The translations under genes were made by a program, and so were the position numbers. DNA of 64,000 bases from Lachnospiraceae bacterium 3-1. GTDB taxonomy: Bacteria; Bacillota; Clostridia; Lachnospirales; Lachnospiraceae. The number at the start of each line of letters is the position of its first letter. Within the stretch, counting starts at the first letter, position 1. Positions 63,230 through 64,000 of this stretch are shown here, in pieces. The stretch is from positions 654,111 to 718,110 of the forward strand of contig KE159571.1 in assembly GCA_000403255.2 (NCBI GenBank), read 5' to 3'. A model generated the notes under the pieces. That model was not told the DNA's origin, made no database searches, and was given only the letters and a program-made list of their open reading frames with translations.

Positions 63230-63447
63230 GCGGTTGCCGATGGTTTCCCAAACGGCAATGGGCAACGCTAGTGGGAAACCGTGCTGACATCTTGCAGAAT
63301 AAGGGCTTTCGGGGTTTCGGTTTCCCAATTTCCCATAAAACTAAGTTGAGATAAAGAAATAAAGAGAAAAAAAGCAATCGCAGGCGTATACGCGCGTAAG
63401 GGATAAAACCCTTTGGGCAACCGCAATCGGCAAAGGAGGTAAAAGCC
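63230..63447 (+). other. Repeat-bearing gap after the primase-helicase gene
   Basis: 218 nt without a gene. GGTTTCCC occurs at 63242 and 63319, and its complement GGGAAACC at 63273; a GCGTATACGC palindrome lies near 63385. A replication origin or regulatory site of the phage is possible. AAAGGAGG at the end serves the VRR-NUC gene. Confidence 0.4.
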
Positions 63448-63729
63448 ATGTTAGAAAGTGTGATTGAGGGCAGGCTTAGGCAGGAAGCAAAGAAGCGCGG
63501 GGGCATGGCGCTGAAGTTCGTCTCTCCCGGCATGAATGGGGTGCCTGACCGCATCGTCCTGATGCCGGGAGGGAAGATGGCATTTGTGGAATTGAAGGCT
63601 CCGGGGAAAGTACCGAGGGTGTTGCAGGAAAAAAGAATTTGGCAGCTTAGAAGGTTAGGATTTTTGGTTTATGTGCTGGATGGCACGGAAAGGATTGGAG
63701 GGATTTTGGATGAAATACAGGGCGCATGA
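63448..63729 (+). CDS. VRR-NUC domain nuclease
   Basis: 93 aa, the stand-alone phage form of the PD-(D/E)XK VRR-NUC family. Glu7 (ESVIEGRL), GVPDRIVLMPGG (catalytic Asp) and FVELKAPGK (E-x-K) form the active site. It is normally encoded beside an SNF2 helicase, as here, and probably acts on branched phage DNA. Confidence 0.9.
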   Translation: MLESVIEGRLRQEAKKRGGMALKFVSPGMNGVPDRIVLMPGGKMAFVELKAPGKVPRVLQEKRIWQLRRLGFLVYVLDGTERIGGILDEIQGA

Positions 63730-64000
63730 TTACCAGCAGTATGCAGCGGATTTTATACTGGAGCATCCGGTAAGCTGCCTGATACTGGATATGGGGCTTG
63801 GAAAGACCGTGGTCACTCTGACCGCCCTGCAGCTTCTGCTGTTTGATTATTTTGAAGTCAGCAGGATTCTGGTCATCGCCCCGAAACGGGTGGCGGAGAA
63901 TACATGGCCGGCGGAGATTACAAAGTGGGAGCATCTGACAGGGCTTACCTTTTCCGTGGTTATGGGGACGGCGGAGCAGAGACAGGAAGCACTGGAAGAG
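63710..64000 (+). CDS. SNF2/DEAD-type phage helicase, 3' end outside window
   Basis: The first 97 residues are present. MKYRAHDYQQYAADFILEHP (Q-motif-like), Walker A LDMGLGKTVVTL and motif Ia VIAPKRVAENTW identify an SNF2-like ATPase. It starts inside the VRR-NUC gene (20-nt overlap) after GGATTGGAGGGA and runs off the window end. Confidence 0.88.
   Translation, partial: MKYRAHDYQQYAADFILEHPVSCLILDMGLGKTVVTLTALQLLLFDYFEVSRILVIAPKRVAENTWPAEITKWEHLTGLTFSVVMGTAEQRQEALEE

Overview
The window is chromosomal DNA of a low-GC Firmicute, most likely a Lachnospiraceae gut anaerobe (Clostridium cluster XIVa; genus not resolvable by eye). The reasons are the Clostridia-type S10-spc-alpha ribosomal operon (order adk-map-KOW-infA-rpmJ, zinc-type S14 and L36, a four-cysteine adenylate kinase), strong AGGAGG ribosome binding sites, and housekeeping neighbours such as MutS2, YhaM and RlmCD. 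No rRNA, tRNA or CRISPR array was recognised.

Layout. 1-7.4 kb: end of an L,D-transpeptidase, a short pyruvate kinase-like gene, a convergent rRNA methyltransferase-like gene, a 700-bp hairpin mobile element with 8-bp target duplication, an XRE regulator with a palindromic operator, lgt, a MATE transporter and an unknown gene. 7.5-28.5 kb: the ribosomal protein superoperon, rpsJ to rplQ. It is cut between infA and rpmJ by an antisense, AT-rich restriction-modification cassette (20.8-24.5 kb: fused nuclease-methylase plus specificity subunit). A strong terminator lies on the infA side and a fresh promoter on the rpmJ side, so the alpha part (rpmJ, rpsM, rpsK, rpsD, rpoA, rplQ) appears to be transcribed on its own. 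Two copies of a structured RNA-like element bracket rpsH.

28.6-32.1 kb: accessory genes (a coiled-coil protein, a secreted Ser/Thr-rich protein with two membrane-protein neighbours, a decayed conjugative-element replication gene). 32.1-42.2 kb: housekeeping genes (purine permease, two-component system, MutS2; then an HtrA-like protein that has lost catalytic residues, YhaM, a cluster of perfect hairpins, RlmCD).

42.6-50.4 kb: an AT-rich defence island resembling LlaJI/BsuMI: controller, two m5C methyltransferases, a double-AAA McrB-like protein, McrC, and an unknown 236-aa protein. 50.5-53.6 kb: small accessory genes, one with a LexA-like site inside its promoter, and an XRE/ImmA-IrrE regulator-protease pair with a consensus promoter and repeated operator.

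53.6-64 kb: a structured RNA candidate with its own terminator, then the GC-richer early region of a prophage (HTH protein, DUF4406-like gene, DUF2800, DUF2815, family A DNA polymerase, primase/VapE helicase, VRR-NUC, SNF2-type helicase running off the end). An IS110-family element has split the DUF4406-like gene; it carries a ~180-nt folded region where IS110 elements encode their bridge RNA.

Best candidates for something new: the split ribosomal operon with its R-M cassette, the tandem-AAA LlaJI-like island with an unknown extra protein, the RNA at 53.66-53.81 kb whose apical loop can pair with its terminator, the paired elements around rpsH, and the 700-bp hairpin element.
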